Made by a program: the position numbers and the translations under genes | NCBI GenBank assembly: GCA_031002005.1 | Contig: CM061920.1 | Coordinates: 113,574,095-113,638,094 of the forward strand | Reading direction: 5' to 3' | Source of the DNA: Vandiemenella viatica | Taxonomy: Eukaryota; Arthropoda; Insecta; Orthoptera; Morabidae | DNA length: 64,000 nt | Notes under the pieces: generated by a model | The model's database searches: none | What the model saw: only the letters and a program-made list of their open reading frames with translations | What the model was told of the DNA's origin: nothing | Part shown: one piece after another, positions 36,106 to 48,060 of the stretch | How the letters are laid out: each line of letters begins with the position of its first letter | Position numbering within the stretch: the stretch's first letter is position 1

Positions 36106-36475
36106 TGAGGGCGGTTTGAAAAGTTCTCGGAATCACCGCTAGATGTCAGTGTTAGAGCAACGTGGTTCCCACGCAATAATCACACATCCTTTGTGAGTGA
36201 ACACGTGGCATGTCAGTGCTCTAGCTGCAGGAGTGTGGTAGTGACAACTCTTTGTTGCTGTTCCCGCGTAGTGATTTGTGACAATGGAAAAAAACTGAGA
36301 TTCGAGCAGTGATTAAATACTTTGTAAAGAAAGGTATGAAAGCAAAGGAAATTCATGCTGACTTTCAGAACACACTAGGGGACTCTGCTCCTTCATTTTC
36401 AACTGTTGCCAAGTGTACCAGCGAGTTTAAATTTGGTGGGGAGAGCTTGGATGATGATCCACATAGTGCTATTAT
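36106..36475 (+). mobile_element. Mariner transposon 5' fragment
   Basis: A TIR-like start TGAGGGCGGTTTGAAAAGTT follows a TA (36104-36105). A non-coding leader leads to an N-terminal transposase segment: IRAVIKYFVKKGMKAKEIHA, AKCTSEFKFGGESLDDD and DPHS, the helix-turn-helix and (W)..F+.GR.S+.DD+.SGRP region of mariner transposases. The start codon region (ATGGAAAAAAACTGA) carries a stop. The element is cut at about 36475, just after DPHS, so the catalytic domain is gone. Confidence 0.7.
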
Positions 36476-37149
36476 TCACCCCTTTCAATAATAACATATC
36501 GTCATCAGTATCGATTATCGATCCAATATATTGAACATATTGAAAACCACTTCGGAAAGTTAATAATAAAAACACCATAAACACAACAAAGTGTTGAGTC
36601 ATATTTCCCTATCCTTCCTTAGTTTTATTACCTTCATACATACATTTATGTAAATAATATATTAATAAATAATTCACATGTAAGTGGTAAGAATTTTAAC
36701 TAACGAGACAAATTTGCTTGTATTTCTTTAGAAAGTTTTAGTATGTTTGGTGCATAGCTTCTTGTTTTTAACTTCAAACATGAATCCAAATTCTCATGAA
36801 TTATTCTTAGCAGCCATTTAATGGTATATTTAAAGATAGGTTAAAATATATATTTTTAAGGATTAAATAAGAAAAAATAAAATAGTACATCGAATGAATA
36901 TAAAAATGATATAATATTTTAAAATCTCAAACAAATGCTAAGCTAATCACTTCATGATAATAGTCAAGACAAAGAAAAAAACTGCTATGATCACACGTTA
37001 GCAGTTGGCTTAAAATCACTGTGGTATTTTATTTAATTCATTGTTGGCAAAGGTTGACAGACGAACTTGCTTATAATGAGTTCTGGTAGCCTGCCTCTCC
37101 AATGATACTGTTGCTATGACTACTACTCCTATTGTTGTCAGTAAAGATG

Positions 37150-37232
37150 TGTTAAAAAATATGATTTAGGAGCTGCTCTAAAATCCTCAAAGAGCCGCAT
37201 GTGGCTTGGGACCTGCGGTTTGCTGACCCCTG
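37150..37232. mobile_element. hAT terminal fragment (Charlie-like end)
   Basis: The segment ends AAAGAGCCGCATGTGGCTTG, GACCTGCGGTTTGCTGACCC, CTG. Its reverse complement starts CAGGGGTCAGCAAACCGCAG, the consensus-like terminal repeat of Charlie-type hAT elements. A matching left end and 8-bp duplication were not found within 36480-37150, which otherwise holds no gene. Confidence 0.5.
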
Positions 37233-39113
37233 CCCTAATGCATCATGATTGTCTTGTACTGTCAATCTTCTTCTGAACAATAATGCTTACAAAGATTTTC
37301 CACTATTAAAGTCCTAGGTTTAGTTCCATCTGCACATCTTACACTGCTTTTGTCGGGGTGTGAGTGGTTTCTTCTCCTGTTTGTGGATGTTTAAATGGAA
37401 TGACAAAGCTTTGTGATTTTATTCCTCTTCTTAAGTTCCGATCTTCCATCCAGGTGCCTTGTCTTGCATGCTACTAATAATGGTAATTTATCAAGCTATC
37501 CAACACCACTCCATTTTCTGGATAGATAATCAAGGATAGAGAATGCTAGGACTGGTTTAGTACTAGCTGATATAAACTAACCTGTGAGAAATATAAGATT
37601 GAGTCCATTTAATGGCACTGAAAACAGGAATGTATAGTCATTAATTGGTCCTGCAAGGACTACTCCGAATGTTAGCATCTTGAAGCTAAATTGCTGCTTC
37701 CATTGTGTTGATTGATTGATTGAATGAATAATTGAATGACTGGCAAGATATGGGAGTTTGAATTGAAGATGTAAGTACTAGGCTTAGCTACAAGAATCAG
37801 TGCAATCAATTAGCTAACCCATATAGCCTGGTTGAAGTCTGCTCAGAGAAGGAGAAATGGTAACGCCACTTGTGTTACGACACTAACATCAACTTGTGTC
37901 ATAGTTGTCTGGATCGAATCAGGCGAAGGTGACTTTGCAGTAAGCAATCAATGAGCTATGCTGAATTGTTTATATGTTCACAAACCAGACCTATTGCAAG
38001 TTAACTTCAACTAATTAAATATCTATTTGAAAAATACTAATTCCTCTTAATAAAACACTAAGATTCAAAACTACATTTATTTTTTAGAAACCACTTCAGC
38101 GAAACATACATAAACAAAACATCAGACCACTCTCCAAAGATTTAAAGCATATTAAAATTACAAATGACATAGCATTCTGTCTTAACACTGTACCGAGTGA
38201 GCTTGTCTGCTCACAGTAATTGGGAGCTTACAGGCACCAACAATTACACAAACAATACCAATCTTGTAAAAACAATTAAAACTTATACAAAATTACTTAA
38301 AATCATAAGGAATCACTCTTAACTGTTAGTGAAAGATATTTACAAGCACTTAACGTTTTTATCACATTAAACATTTTCAAATAGTCAAAATCTTATTAAA
38401 AACATTACGGCTTTCACAACATTCTTGGTTACAGTTTTTCAATTAAGATTTCAGATGCTGTACCACTTTTAATATAACTGCAAAAATCATCTAGTGTTTC
38501 ACTCAAGTCACCACACATTCATAGAAAAATAAAAATATAATTAATCAATGTTAATCTCTCTTACACATAAACATAATTAATGTATAGGATCACAATTAGT
38601 AGAAAAGTGGATCTTAGGGCTGTTACAAGTCTTCACAGGTGTATCATCAGACAGTGTTGGAAAAATACAATATTATGATGGCTACCTTTACTGTTTTCAT
38701 CAGACGTGAAATTATCTGTACTGATTTGCAAACCTGCAGCATTCAAAAGACCAGTACAGATGATTATACACCACGAAAATAAAGTATTTTTTCAACACAG
38801 CCCATCAGTTTACTAATCATACACTCACAAAGTTTTCATTCTTACAGCCTGATTTCTTTGATCAATAATACCTGTGGGCATCATTTCATTTTAGTTCCAT
38901 CTAAACTAGGATTTGAGATTTATGTATAATTTGATGATTGTATCAACTGCAGAACATAATTTTATATTATACATTGCTGTAATGTTATTTTTCACTGTCA
39001 CATTTATTTCACTATTTTTATTCTCTGTTTATTTTCACTACCCTATACCACATGCTAAAAGTAATTTGATGGAGTTTGTAAAATATGAATTTCAGAACAG
39101 AGATTTCTTTCAG
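37233..39113. other. Caspase intron 2, last part
   Basis: No coding recognised. It contains the second copy (38195-38405) of the unclassified dispersed repeat also at 2780-3035. The stretch ends in the acceptor TTTCTTTCAG (39104-39113). Confidence 0.5.
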
Positions 39114-39244
39114 GGGCAGTAATTTTGACTATGGAACAATACAACCACTGAGACACCCAGAAATCAGGACATTAGTAGATGGGAGAAGAAATACCCCACT
39201 TCGCAAATATTCAGATATGCTTATAGCGTATTGTACAGTACCAG
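39114..39244 (+). CDS. Caspase exon C (QTCRG end to p10 domain)
   Basis: The acceptor TTTCTTTCAG ends at 39113. The first G completes the Arg codon of exon B, then GGC gives Gly, so the spliced motif reads QTCRG. The exon encodes SNFDYGTIQPLRHPEIR, a linker that may hold the p20/p10 processing site (LVDG; Asp), and KYSDMLIAYCTVPG, matching D.LIAYSTVPG of the p10 subunit. The last codon (Gly) is split G|GY. The donor is GCAAGT at 39245, not GT; the only reading that keeps the frame and the conserved VPGY is a GC-AG intron. Length 131 nt. Confidence 0.88.
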
Positions 39245-39347
39245 GCAAGTATGCAATATTGTTGAATAGTTTCTATTATCTTATTTTCAGTAGCCCAAAA
39301 TATGTTGCAAATATTTGCTGACATTGGTTAAAACACTTCATTTACAG

Positions 39348-39457
39348 GTTATATCTCCCATAGGGATAAATATTTGGGAACATGGTTTATCCAGAGCATT
39401 TGTGAAGTTTTCATGGAATATGCATGCAGTACTGATGTCGAAGATATGCTGAAAATG
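39348..39457 (+). CDS. Caspase exon D (p10 domain)
   Basis: The acceptor CATTTACAG ends at 39347. The exon opens with GT completing Gly, then YISHRDKYLGTWFIQSIC, matching GY.S.R....G+WFIQ+LC of the p10 subunit, and EYACSTDVEDMLKM, the helix before the M/VN motif. After ATG (39455-39457) comes GTAAAC, which can act as a donor. Reading on gives VN then TAA, which would truncate the protein before the C-terminal beta strand, so I place the exon end at 39457. A terminal exon (usually ending in a K.L+F.P-type strand) was not found. Confidence 0.85.
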
Positions 39458-39674
39458 GTAAACTAATTTCATAATTTGATGTATGATCATTCATATTGAG
39501 AAGATAAAAAATTTATTTTTAATAAAGGTGAAGAAGTAAACGGCGATAAAAAAATCTTGATTGGACACTATTTTTAATGTGAATTTCCTTGACAACAACT
39601 CTGCATCTTAGAAGCTGTACATTATGTGCCTTGACTTATTTTGCTTTTTTATACGCTTTAATTTTTAATTTAAT

Positions 39675-39870
39675 TCTTGGACCTGGCATTCAGAAGGAGA
39701 TAGCTACAAATCCCCATCTGACCACCCAGATCTCAGTTTTACATTCTGTCCCAAAATTTCTCCAGGCAAATTCTGGAATAGTTTCTTCTGAAAGACCATG
39801 GCTAAATTCCATTCTTTCCCCATCAACCTTAAACGATCTCTATGTCAATGAGGCGTTAAACCTGAAGCTA
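39675..39870 (+). mobile_element. tRNA-derived SINE, diverged third copy
   Basis: It follows the body of the SINE at 56168 with heavy decay: CTTGGACCTGGCATTCAGAA, CAGATCTCAGTTTTACATTC, CCAAAATTTCTCCAGGCAAA, AGACCATGGCTAAATTCCAT, and GTCAATGAGGCGTTAAACCT at the end. It lies just downstream of the last caspase exon found. It is older than the copies at 15089 and 56168. Confidence 0.65.
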
Positions 39871-40439
39871 AAAAGGAGTGATGTTTCATTGCACTGCTGT
39901 CAGATTTGATGAGCAAATGACATTTGAATGTAATCCAATGGGTGTATTGAAAAGTACTGCAACAGAACATCATGATATGGTATAGGATAAACTGTATATC
40001 TGATATCTTTTGTAATTAATAAGTAGGCACTGATGATAATAGAAACTCTAACCAGTTATGGAGTAGGAAGAAATGCATGATATAATATTAAAAAGGAATG
40101 AGTTGACCTTCACTTCCTAAAATTGAAGTAAGGAGGACTGTAGGGGCAAAAATACTACACATACATGGAAAACACATGTTTTTGGTTATTTGCCTTGATC
40201 ATGAAATAGAAGTCGATGCACATAGCTATGTCAGGATATATGCCTATGGTCTACCCATCCACATGAATGGTTTATTCTTAAACCCTTGGTTTATAGCACA
40301 GATGGTGGGGCAAGACAAAAATCATATTGTTTCAAATGTAATGGGGAGAAAATAAATAATATATATTAGTTCTATTAGTTTTTTTTTATCACAAGACATT
40401 ATCTCCCTTCATACCTAACTGAAATTGATAAATGAGGTA
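39871..40439. other. No gene recognised
   Basis: AT-rich DNA between the SINE copy and the 165-bp array. No terminal caspase exon could be recognised. Confidence 0.4.
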
Positions 40440-43400
40440 TCAATTTAAATATTAATGTATCTGCTTTGATGATATCATATTTTAAGAAAGTAATGTTGTT
40501 AAATTCTACTCTTAAAGGTAAAAAATGTCAATATTTCTAAAATGCTGTTTTTTGTGTTATGAGTTATTTATCTTCCTGGATACATTTCTGAAATCATTTA
40601 ATGAAGTATCATTTTAAAGATTAAGATTTCCGCTTTGGTGAAATCATATATTAAGACAGAAATTTTTCGGAATTCTACCCTTAAAGGGCAAAAGTATCAA
40701 TATTTCTGCAACGCGTTTTTGTGTCACCAGCCATTTATCTATCTTCATATGTAACCGATATGGATAAATGAGGTACATATTAAGGTCTCCACCGTGGTCG
40801 CATTATATTTTAAGAATGGAATTTTTCGCAATTTAACCCTAATCGGCAAAAATTTCAATATTTCTAAAATGTGTCTCGAACCATTTAACTCCCTGGATAT
40901 CTAACAGAAATTGATAAATGAAGTAGGATTATGAAGAGTAATGTCTCAGCTTTGGTGACGTCATATATTAAGAAAGAAATGTTTTGGAATTCAACCCGTC
41001 AAGGGAAAAAGTATCAATAGTTCTACAATGCATTTTCATGTCAAAAGCCATTTGTCTCCATTAATATCTAACCGAAATAGATTAATTATGTATCATTCTA
41101 AAGATTAAAGTCTCCGCTGTGGTAAAAAATATCAGTATTTCTAAAATACGTTTTTTGTGTCTCTAGTCATTTATCTCCCTTGATAATTAAACAAAATTGT
41201 TAAACGAGGTATCATTATAATACTTAGGTCTTTGGTTTCATTAACCCATATTTTAAGTAAGGAATTTTTCAAAATTCAACCTTTAAATGGCAAAAGTGTT
41301 AATATTTCTACGATGCATTTTTCTGTTCACGAGCCACTTATCTCTCTTGATACCTAACCGAAATCGATAAATGAGGTATTGTTTTAAATATTAAGGTATC
41401 CGCTTTGGTCACTTCATATTCTGAGAAACATCTTTCTCCTAATTCAACCTTTAAGGGGCAGAAATATCATTATTTCTAAAACATTTTTTTTAACCTCACA
41501 TGATCCTTAACTGAAATCAATAAATGAGGTATCATATTAAATTCCAAGGTGTCCGCATTGGTCACACCATATTTTATAATTTTTTTTTTTTAATTCAACC
41601 CTTAAAGGGCAAAAGTATCAATATTTCAGTATTATTTCTACCAAGTTTTTTTATTTTATTTTTTTACTACGAGCCATTTATCTCCTTCTATACCTAATCA
41701 ATTTTGATAATATGGTAAAATCATAAATTAAGAAAGAATTTTTCAGAATTTGGAAAGACATAGCACGTATGAGACAGTTCAGAGCCAAGTCCCTAGATTG
41801 CAGCAGCAGATATCACAGAGGTATCAGTAAACTGCTTTTTATACAATAAGTAGCTTTTAGGATATTTTTTTCTGTTATAGAAACATTTTTGTTTTGCTAT
41901 ACAATTCCAATGTAAACATTTTATTTGCCCAGCAACACATATCACAGAGATGTAAGTGTGCTGTGGGAATTTTGTTCAGGTTGGATGTATTCTGTTAAAG
42001 TCAGTGACAGTTTGTGGTACATACAGTATCTTTTAAATTTTCTTGTTTCGTTATTTGTTGCAAGTATTTTGATGCGTACCAATTACACTAAACAAATAAA
42101 TATTTTCTACAAAAGTGTGGTTCTACTTTTCATTATATTACAAGCATTCAACCTCACTGTTCATCGTATTTTATTCGCAAAATTTTCACACGGGTCATTT
42201 AGCTATCAATATTTCCATAACATATTTGTTTTTTTGTCACAAGCTATGTATCTTTCTTGATATCTAACTAAAATTGAGAAATGAGGTATTATTTTATAGC
42301 ATAAGGTCTTCGCTTTGGTCAAATCATATTTTAAGGAAGGAATTTTTCAGAAATTGACCCTTAAGGGGCAGAAGTGTCGATATTTCTACAACGAATTTTT
42401 GTGTTATGAGCCATTCATTTCCCTCGATATCAAACTGATATAGATAAATGAGGTATCATTTTAAATATTAAGGTCCCTTCCGTGGTCACATCATATTTTA
42501 AGAAAGGAATTTTTCGGAATTCGACCTGTAAAAGGGCAAAATTATCATTATTTTTAAAACGATTTTTTTTTCTTTTGTCACGAGCTATATATTTCCGTAG
42601 ATATCTAACCAAAATCAAAAAATGTGGTATTGTTTTAGAGAGTAAGGTCTCCACTTAGATCAAATTATATTTCAAGAAATGAATTTTTCAGAATTTTACC
42701 CTTAAAGGACCAAATTATCAATATTTCCATAATGTATTTTTTTTTTTATCATGAGCCATTTATGTCCCTTGATATTTAACTGAAATAGATAAATGAGCTA
42801 TCATATTAAAGGATTTTTTTGGAATTCCACCATTCAAGGGCAAAAGTATTATTAATTTCCAAACTTTTTTTGTTACGAGCCATTTAATTCCATTGACACC
42901 TAACCTAAATCGATAAATGAGGTATCATTTAAAAAATTAAGGTTTCCACTAGGGAAATCATATATATTATTTCTATAAGGTATTTTTTTGTCACAAGCCT
43001 GTATCTTCCTTCATACTTAACCGAAATCAATGAATGAGGTGTCATTTTAAAGCTTATGGTCCTCACTTTGGGCACATCACATTATAAGAAAGGAATTTTC
43101 GTAATTCGACCCTTAAAGGGCAAAAATGTCAATATTTCTAAAATGCTGTTTTCTGTGTTACAAGTCATTTATCTCCCTGGATATCGATCCGAAATCGTTT
43201 AATGAGGTATCATTTTAAAGATTAAGATTTCCGCTTTAGTGACGTCATATATTAAGACAGAAATTTTTCGGAATTCGGCCCTTAAAGGGCAAAAGGATTA
43301 ATATTTTTGCAATTCGTTATTGTGTCACGAGCGATTTATCTCCCTTAATATCTAACCGATATAGATAAATGAGGCATCATATTAAAGACTAAGGTCTCCG

Positions 43401-44643
43401 CCGTGGTAACACTATATTTTAAGAAAGGAATTTTTCGTAATTCGACCCTTAAAGGGCAAAAATGTTAATTTTTCTAAAGTGTGTTTTTTGTATCTCGAGC
43501 CATTTATCTCCCTGGATATCTAACCAAAATCGATAAACGAAGTAGGATTATGAAGAGTAATGTCTCAGCTTTGTGAAATCATATTTTAAGAAAGAATGTA
43601 TTTGGAATTCAGCGCTTAAAGGGAAAAAGTATAAATTTTTCTAAAACGCATTTTTGTGTCACGAGCGATTTATCTTCCTTAATATCTAACCGATATAGAT
43701 AAATGAGGTATCATATTAAAGAATAAGGTCTCCGCCATGGTAACATTATATTTTAAGAGAGGAAGTTTTCGTAATTCGACCCTTAAAGGGCAAAAATGCT
43801 AATTTTTCTAAAATTCGTTTTTTGTATCTCGAGCCATTTATCTCCCTGGATATCTAACAAAAATCTATAAATGAAGTAGGATTATAAGGAGTAATGTCTC
43901 AGCTTTGTGAAATCATATTTTAAGAAATAATTGTTTTGGAATTAAACCATTAAAGGGAAAAAGTATACATTTTTCTATAACGCATTTTTGTGTCACGAGC
44001 GATTTATCTCCCTTATTATCTAACCGATATAGATAAATGAGGTATAATATTAAATAATAAGGTCTCCGCCATGGTAATATTACATTTTGAGAAAGGAGTT
44101 TTTCATAATTCGACCCTTAAAGGGCAAAAATGTTAATTTTTCTAAAATTCATTTTTGTGTCTTAAGCAATTTATCTCATTGGATATCTAACCAAAATCGA
44201 AAAAATCAAGTAAGATTATGAGGAGTAATGTCTCAGATTTGGTGACATTATATTTTAAGAAAGAATGTTTTGGAATTCAACCCTTAAATGGAAAAAGTAT
44301 AAATGCGTCTATAACACATTTTTGTGTCACGTGCCATTTATCTCACTTGATATCCAACCGATATAGATAAATGAGGTATCATACTAAAGATTAAGGTCAC
44401 CGCCGTGGTAACATTATAATTTAAGATAGGAATTTTTCGTAATTCAACCCTTAAAGGGCAAAAATATCAATTTTTCTAAAATGTGTTTTTTGTGTCTCTA
44501 GCCATTTATCTCCCTGGATATACAATCAAAACCGATAAATGAAGTAGGTGTATGAAGAGTAATGACTCAGCTTTGGTGACATCATATTCTACCTCACTTT
44601 TCACAGAATTTTTTTTCGCGAAATTTTCGCATGGGTCGTCTAG
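40440..44643 (+). repeat. Array of ~160-170-bp repeats with Helitron-like ends
   Basis: The unit contains ATTTATCTCCCT..ATATCTAACCGA, GATAAATGAGGTATCATTTTAAAG, GGTCTCCGC.TTGGT, TTTAAGAAAGGAATTTTTCG and ACCCTTAAAGGGCAAAA, repeating every 160-170 bp with many small changes. About two dozen units occur in two blocks (40440-41760 and 42205-44560). Each block ends in a tail. The right one has a hairpin GCGAAATTTTCGC (44618-44630), nine bases, CTAG (44640-44643), then T, as in a Helitron 3' end. The left one is degenerate (TTAG at 42199-42202). No coding. Confidence 0.65.
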
Positions 44644-44921
44644 TATTATAAATTAAGAAAGAAATTTTTCGGAATTTGACTCTTAAAGGGCAAAAGTAGT
44701 GACTGTGAATGTCGTGCGTGTGAGATAGTTCAGAGCCAAGCCACTATATAGCAGTAGCACAGATTGTATAGATATTAATAAATTGTTGAGTTTCATTACA
44801 TACCTATTACACTAAACAAATAAACAATCAAAACAAATGAGGCAGTTCTTCTTTCCTCCAATTACAAATCCCTAACCTTACTATTCATTCTATTCGAGAA
44901 ATTTTAACATGGATTATCTAG
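44644..44921 (+). mobile_element. Short Helitron-like tail copy
   Basis: It starts within an array unit (AAGAAAGAAATTTTTCGG), runs through the GAGATAGTTCAGAGCCAAG word also seen at 41770, and ends ATGGATTATCTAG (CTAG 44918-44921) followed by T. It is a third copy of the tail belonging to the ~165-bp array element. Confidence 0.45.
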
Positions 44922-46056
44922 TTAATCATAACGTAATAATTCTTAGTTCTCATCCACTCAGTCAATCAACAAGGCCCTCCAACACTTATCGTACTTATTT
45001 CCTTATACATAATCCTTCACCTTACATTTAATCATTTATGTAACATCCTTAATCACTGCAACCATGTATTAAATCAGACAATACAAAAACATCTCTGACC
45101 CACCCCATCTCAAATCAGACAGCTTCTAACCAAATGTGTCAGTTGATGAATCGCAATTTAAAAAAAAAAAAAAAAAATTCAGTAGATAATAATACTGCAG
45201 TTATGAAAGGATTTTGAGAAAAAAAAATTTAGTGGAGTTATGGCCCTCCAAAATTTAGCTAAAAATCCATACATTTTGAAAATCGTGCAATTTTTAATGT
45301 ATTTAACTCAAAGACTATAAAACATAGAGCTCTGTAATTTTTTGTTTTGTTTTGAAGCTATGGAAATGGACTTTAAGAAAATATTTAAGAGCTAAGCACA
45401 AGTTAATTTAAAAAAAAAAAAAAAAAAAAAACATATTTAATGGGAAAATTTTGATTTTTTGTAATTTTACAAATATTTATAATACAAAAAGAAGTTGAAT
45501 CATTATGTTAACTATGGTAATTTGTGTCCCTCATAGGACAGAACTACTCATAAATTTATTTCTAGCCCACAGTGAGTCTGGTTCATACAGCAGCTCATTA
45601 AAATATCCCAAAATTCCAAATTCTCACATTTTTGAGCAACCATTACACAAAAGCCATTTTTTTTTAAAAAAAAATTGAAATCTGGATAAATAATGTCCTA
45701 ATAGCATTTTATTGATTCAATGGTGGATTTTTGCTTTAAATAGTTATTACATTTTTTAAAAAAATGGATAAATGTAAAAGTTGTATTGCATAAAGTTATT
45801 ATAGATTTAAATTATTTTTTAAAAGAAAATACTGCTTTTTAACAACCACTGTTTGTCATACTAACTATATGTTGTTAAAAGTATTTTCCATAGTTTTATG
45901 GAGTGTAAAATTATCAGTTAATAAATACAATAAAATCCCTTAAGCTTAAATAGTTTAAAAGAAGTAATCTTCAGCTTTACAGTACTGTTTTCACAATAGC
46001 AATATTTTATTAATCCACAGATAATAATAAATAAATTCTATAAAATTTTAATAATA

Positions 46057-47512
46057 CACTGGTAGTAAAACTTAAGGATGAGACAGATAAAGCAAAATAA
46101 CATATTAACTACTCAATGGAAATGAATAAAAGTGGGGCAGCAAGAGGTCAGTGCAATTATAGCGCTAAATGTGTCTGGGCCTGCAACATGAGGCCTTTGA
46201 AGGAACAGTCCAAGACAATGTGGGTCAATCTGAGAGCTTTTATGGTACACTGTTGTGGTGTTCTTCATTACAACATGTCCAGGAGGCTATATTTGGATGA
46301 CTTTGAAAGGAGAAGAATGTTTGGAAAACTTAAAGAAGGTAGAAATGTGACGAGTGTAGCCTAGGAATTTGTTATTGCTCACAGCATTGTTTCAGAGCAT
46401 TCCGAACCATAGGTACCATTGCCCGAAGGAGATAAGACGATCAATAATGGTCAACTACAGCAGCAGATGGCAGCTGCAGTGTTTAATAGGCACGAAGGGA
46501 CCCACGTCAAACAACAGGTGCAATTGTAACCACATTTAACATTATTAAAATTAACGTAATCTCCCACTCCACAGTTGCTTGGCGACTACATGGGGTTGGT
46601 GTATTTACCCAATGACCATTATGTTGTGTCCCGTTGACACCAACACATCAACGGCACTGTTTGCGATGGTGCCAAGAACATCAGGACTTGATGAGGAGTG
46701 GGATCGTGTGCTCTTCTCAGATGAGAGTAGATTTAGTCTGAGTAGTGACTTTTGGCATATCGAGAATTTGGTGAGAGGTGGGAACACGCAGGAAAATTAT
46801 CAAACATGATCGTTTTTGTGGTCCAAGCATGATGGTGTGGTGTGGCATAATGTTGCATGGGAATTCCGACCTCCAAATCTTTGAACGCAGCACACTCACT
46901 ATTCAACATTTTTGTAACACTGTTCTTCTTTCCCCTTGTGCATCTTTTCAGGGGTGCACTTGGCCCTGACTTCTATTTTCACATAAAACTGCGTTGGTGG
47001 AGGTGGTCTTGGAATGAGAGGATATTTGGCAAATGGATTTTCCTGCTCATTCACACTACGTAAATCCCATCGAGCACGTGTGGGATGTGTTGAAGAGCTG
47101 TATTGCAGCACGTCTCCATGCACCAATGACCATCCAGCAGTGTTCAACCATGTTGATGGAGGAATGGAACGCCCTACCACAATAGCTCCTTACCAATCTT
47201 GTGGCCATCAAGGGAGCACATTGCCAGGCATGCATTGCTGACCATGGTGATCATACACCATTTTAAGGACCTTGTTACTTCTTTTAGTAACATCCAGAGG
47301 ACCATCATGAGTCTCCTTGACTTCAGTGTAATTTATTGTCTCCTCATAAAAGTGTCATTTCTTTTCATCTAGTTGTGTATTTCTGTTAGTTGCCTAATGT
47401 ACCATTTTGTAACAGTTCTTTTTATGTATGGTTAAGCTGCATCGAGCTATGTTACTTGACATTGACACAGCATGTGAATGTTAGTTTCGTCCTTTAATTT
47501 TGCACACCAGTG
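46057..47512 (+). mobile_element. Tc1-like transposon, second family, inactive
   Basis: The left end CACTGGTAGTAAAACTTAAG (46057) and right end TTAATTTTGCACACCAGTG (to 47512) are inverted repeats with decay. TA flanks at 46055-46056 and 47513-47514. Plus-strand coding fragments: 46579-46809 with EEWDRVLFSDESRFSLSSD (first catalytic Asp), MMVWCGIMLHG, and near 47060 NPIEHVWDVLK with the third acidic position region. The second D-box region is not readable. Frame breaks occur throughout, so the transposase is dead. It is nested in the long-inverted-repeat element. Confidence 0.8.
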
Positions 47513-47789
47513 TATTATATAATCACAAAATAATAATTCTATATTTATGCTAGACAGTAAATCAGACACTGGTTTTACTCTTTGATTTTGCAGAGAATTG
47601 GTGTGTTGTTTTGCCAGATGCAATTTAGAGCTACCACAGGCAAAATGAATAAATCCCAATGTTTGCTTGTATTGCCTATAAAAGAAAATTTTTTTGGTTG
47701 TTTCGTATGACATTAAACACAATACAGCACATTTTTTGTGCCCTTGAATGAAAAAAAAAAAATGAAATATCAAGTATCTGCCCACTGAA

Positions 47790-48060
47790 AATTTTCAAAG
47801 AAGCGATATACGTTTCAGATGGTGCTGCAAGCCACTTCAAAAACAAATTCCAATTTCATGAGTTTTCTAAAGGTAAACAAAATTTTTGAACAGTTTGGTT
47901 TTGCACTGCGACTGGAAATGGGAAGATTGCATCTGGTGGTGTGGGTGAATTATTCAAACATTGTGCAACAAAATTCATCCTTCTGATAGAACCTATTAGG
48001 AATATAGCTCATTTGTTGATACAGTCAGCAACGTATTAGAAATTACCAAACTATTAGTAT
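47790..48060 (+). pseudogene. Decayed protein of the long-inverted-repeat element
   Basis: Across frames one reads VSDGAASHFKNK followed by FALRLEMG/ATGNGKIASGGVGELF-like coding. The DGA..HFKN plus GHGKG..DGVGG pair is a pattern I associate with uncharacterised transposon-borne proteins of arthropods and other animals, probably an RNase H-like transposase core. The identification is weak, and the frame is interrupted. It may represent the original transposase of the 45113-49190 element. Confidence 0.35.

Noticed and set aside
39455..39466. Caspase ending at the TAA right after VN
   Set aside because: This would remove the last p10 strand, and GTAAAC can serve as a donor. Left open as the alternative to a further exon.
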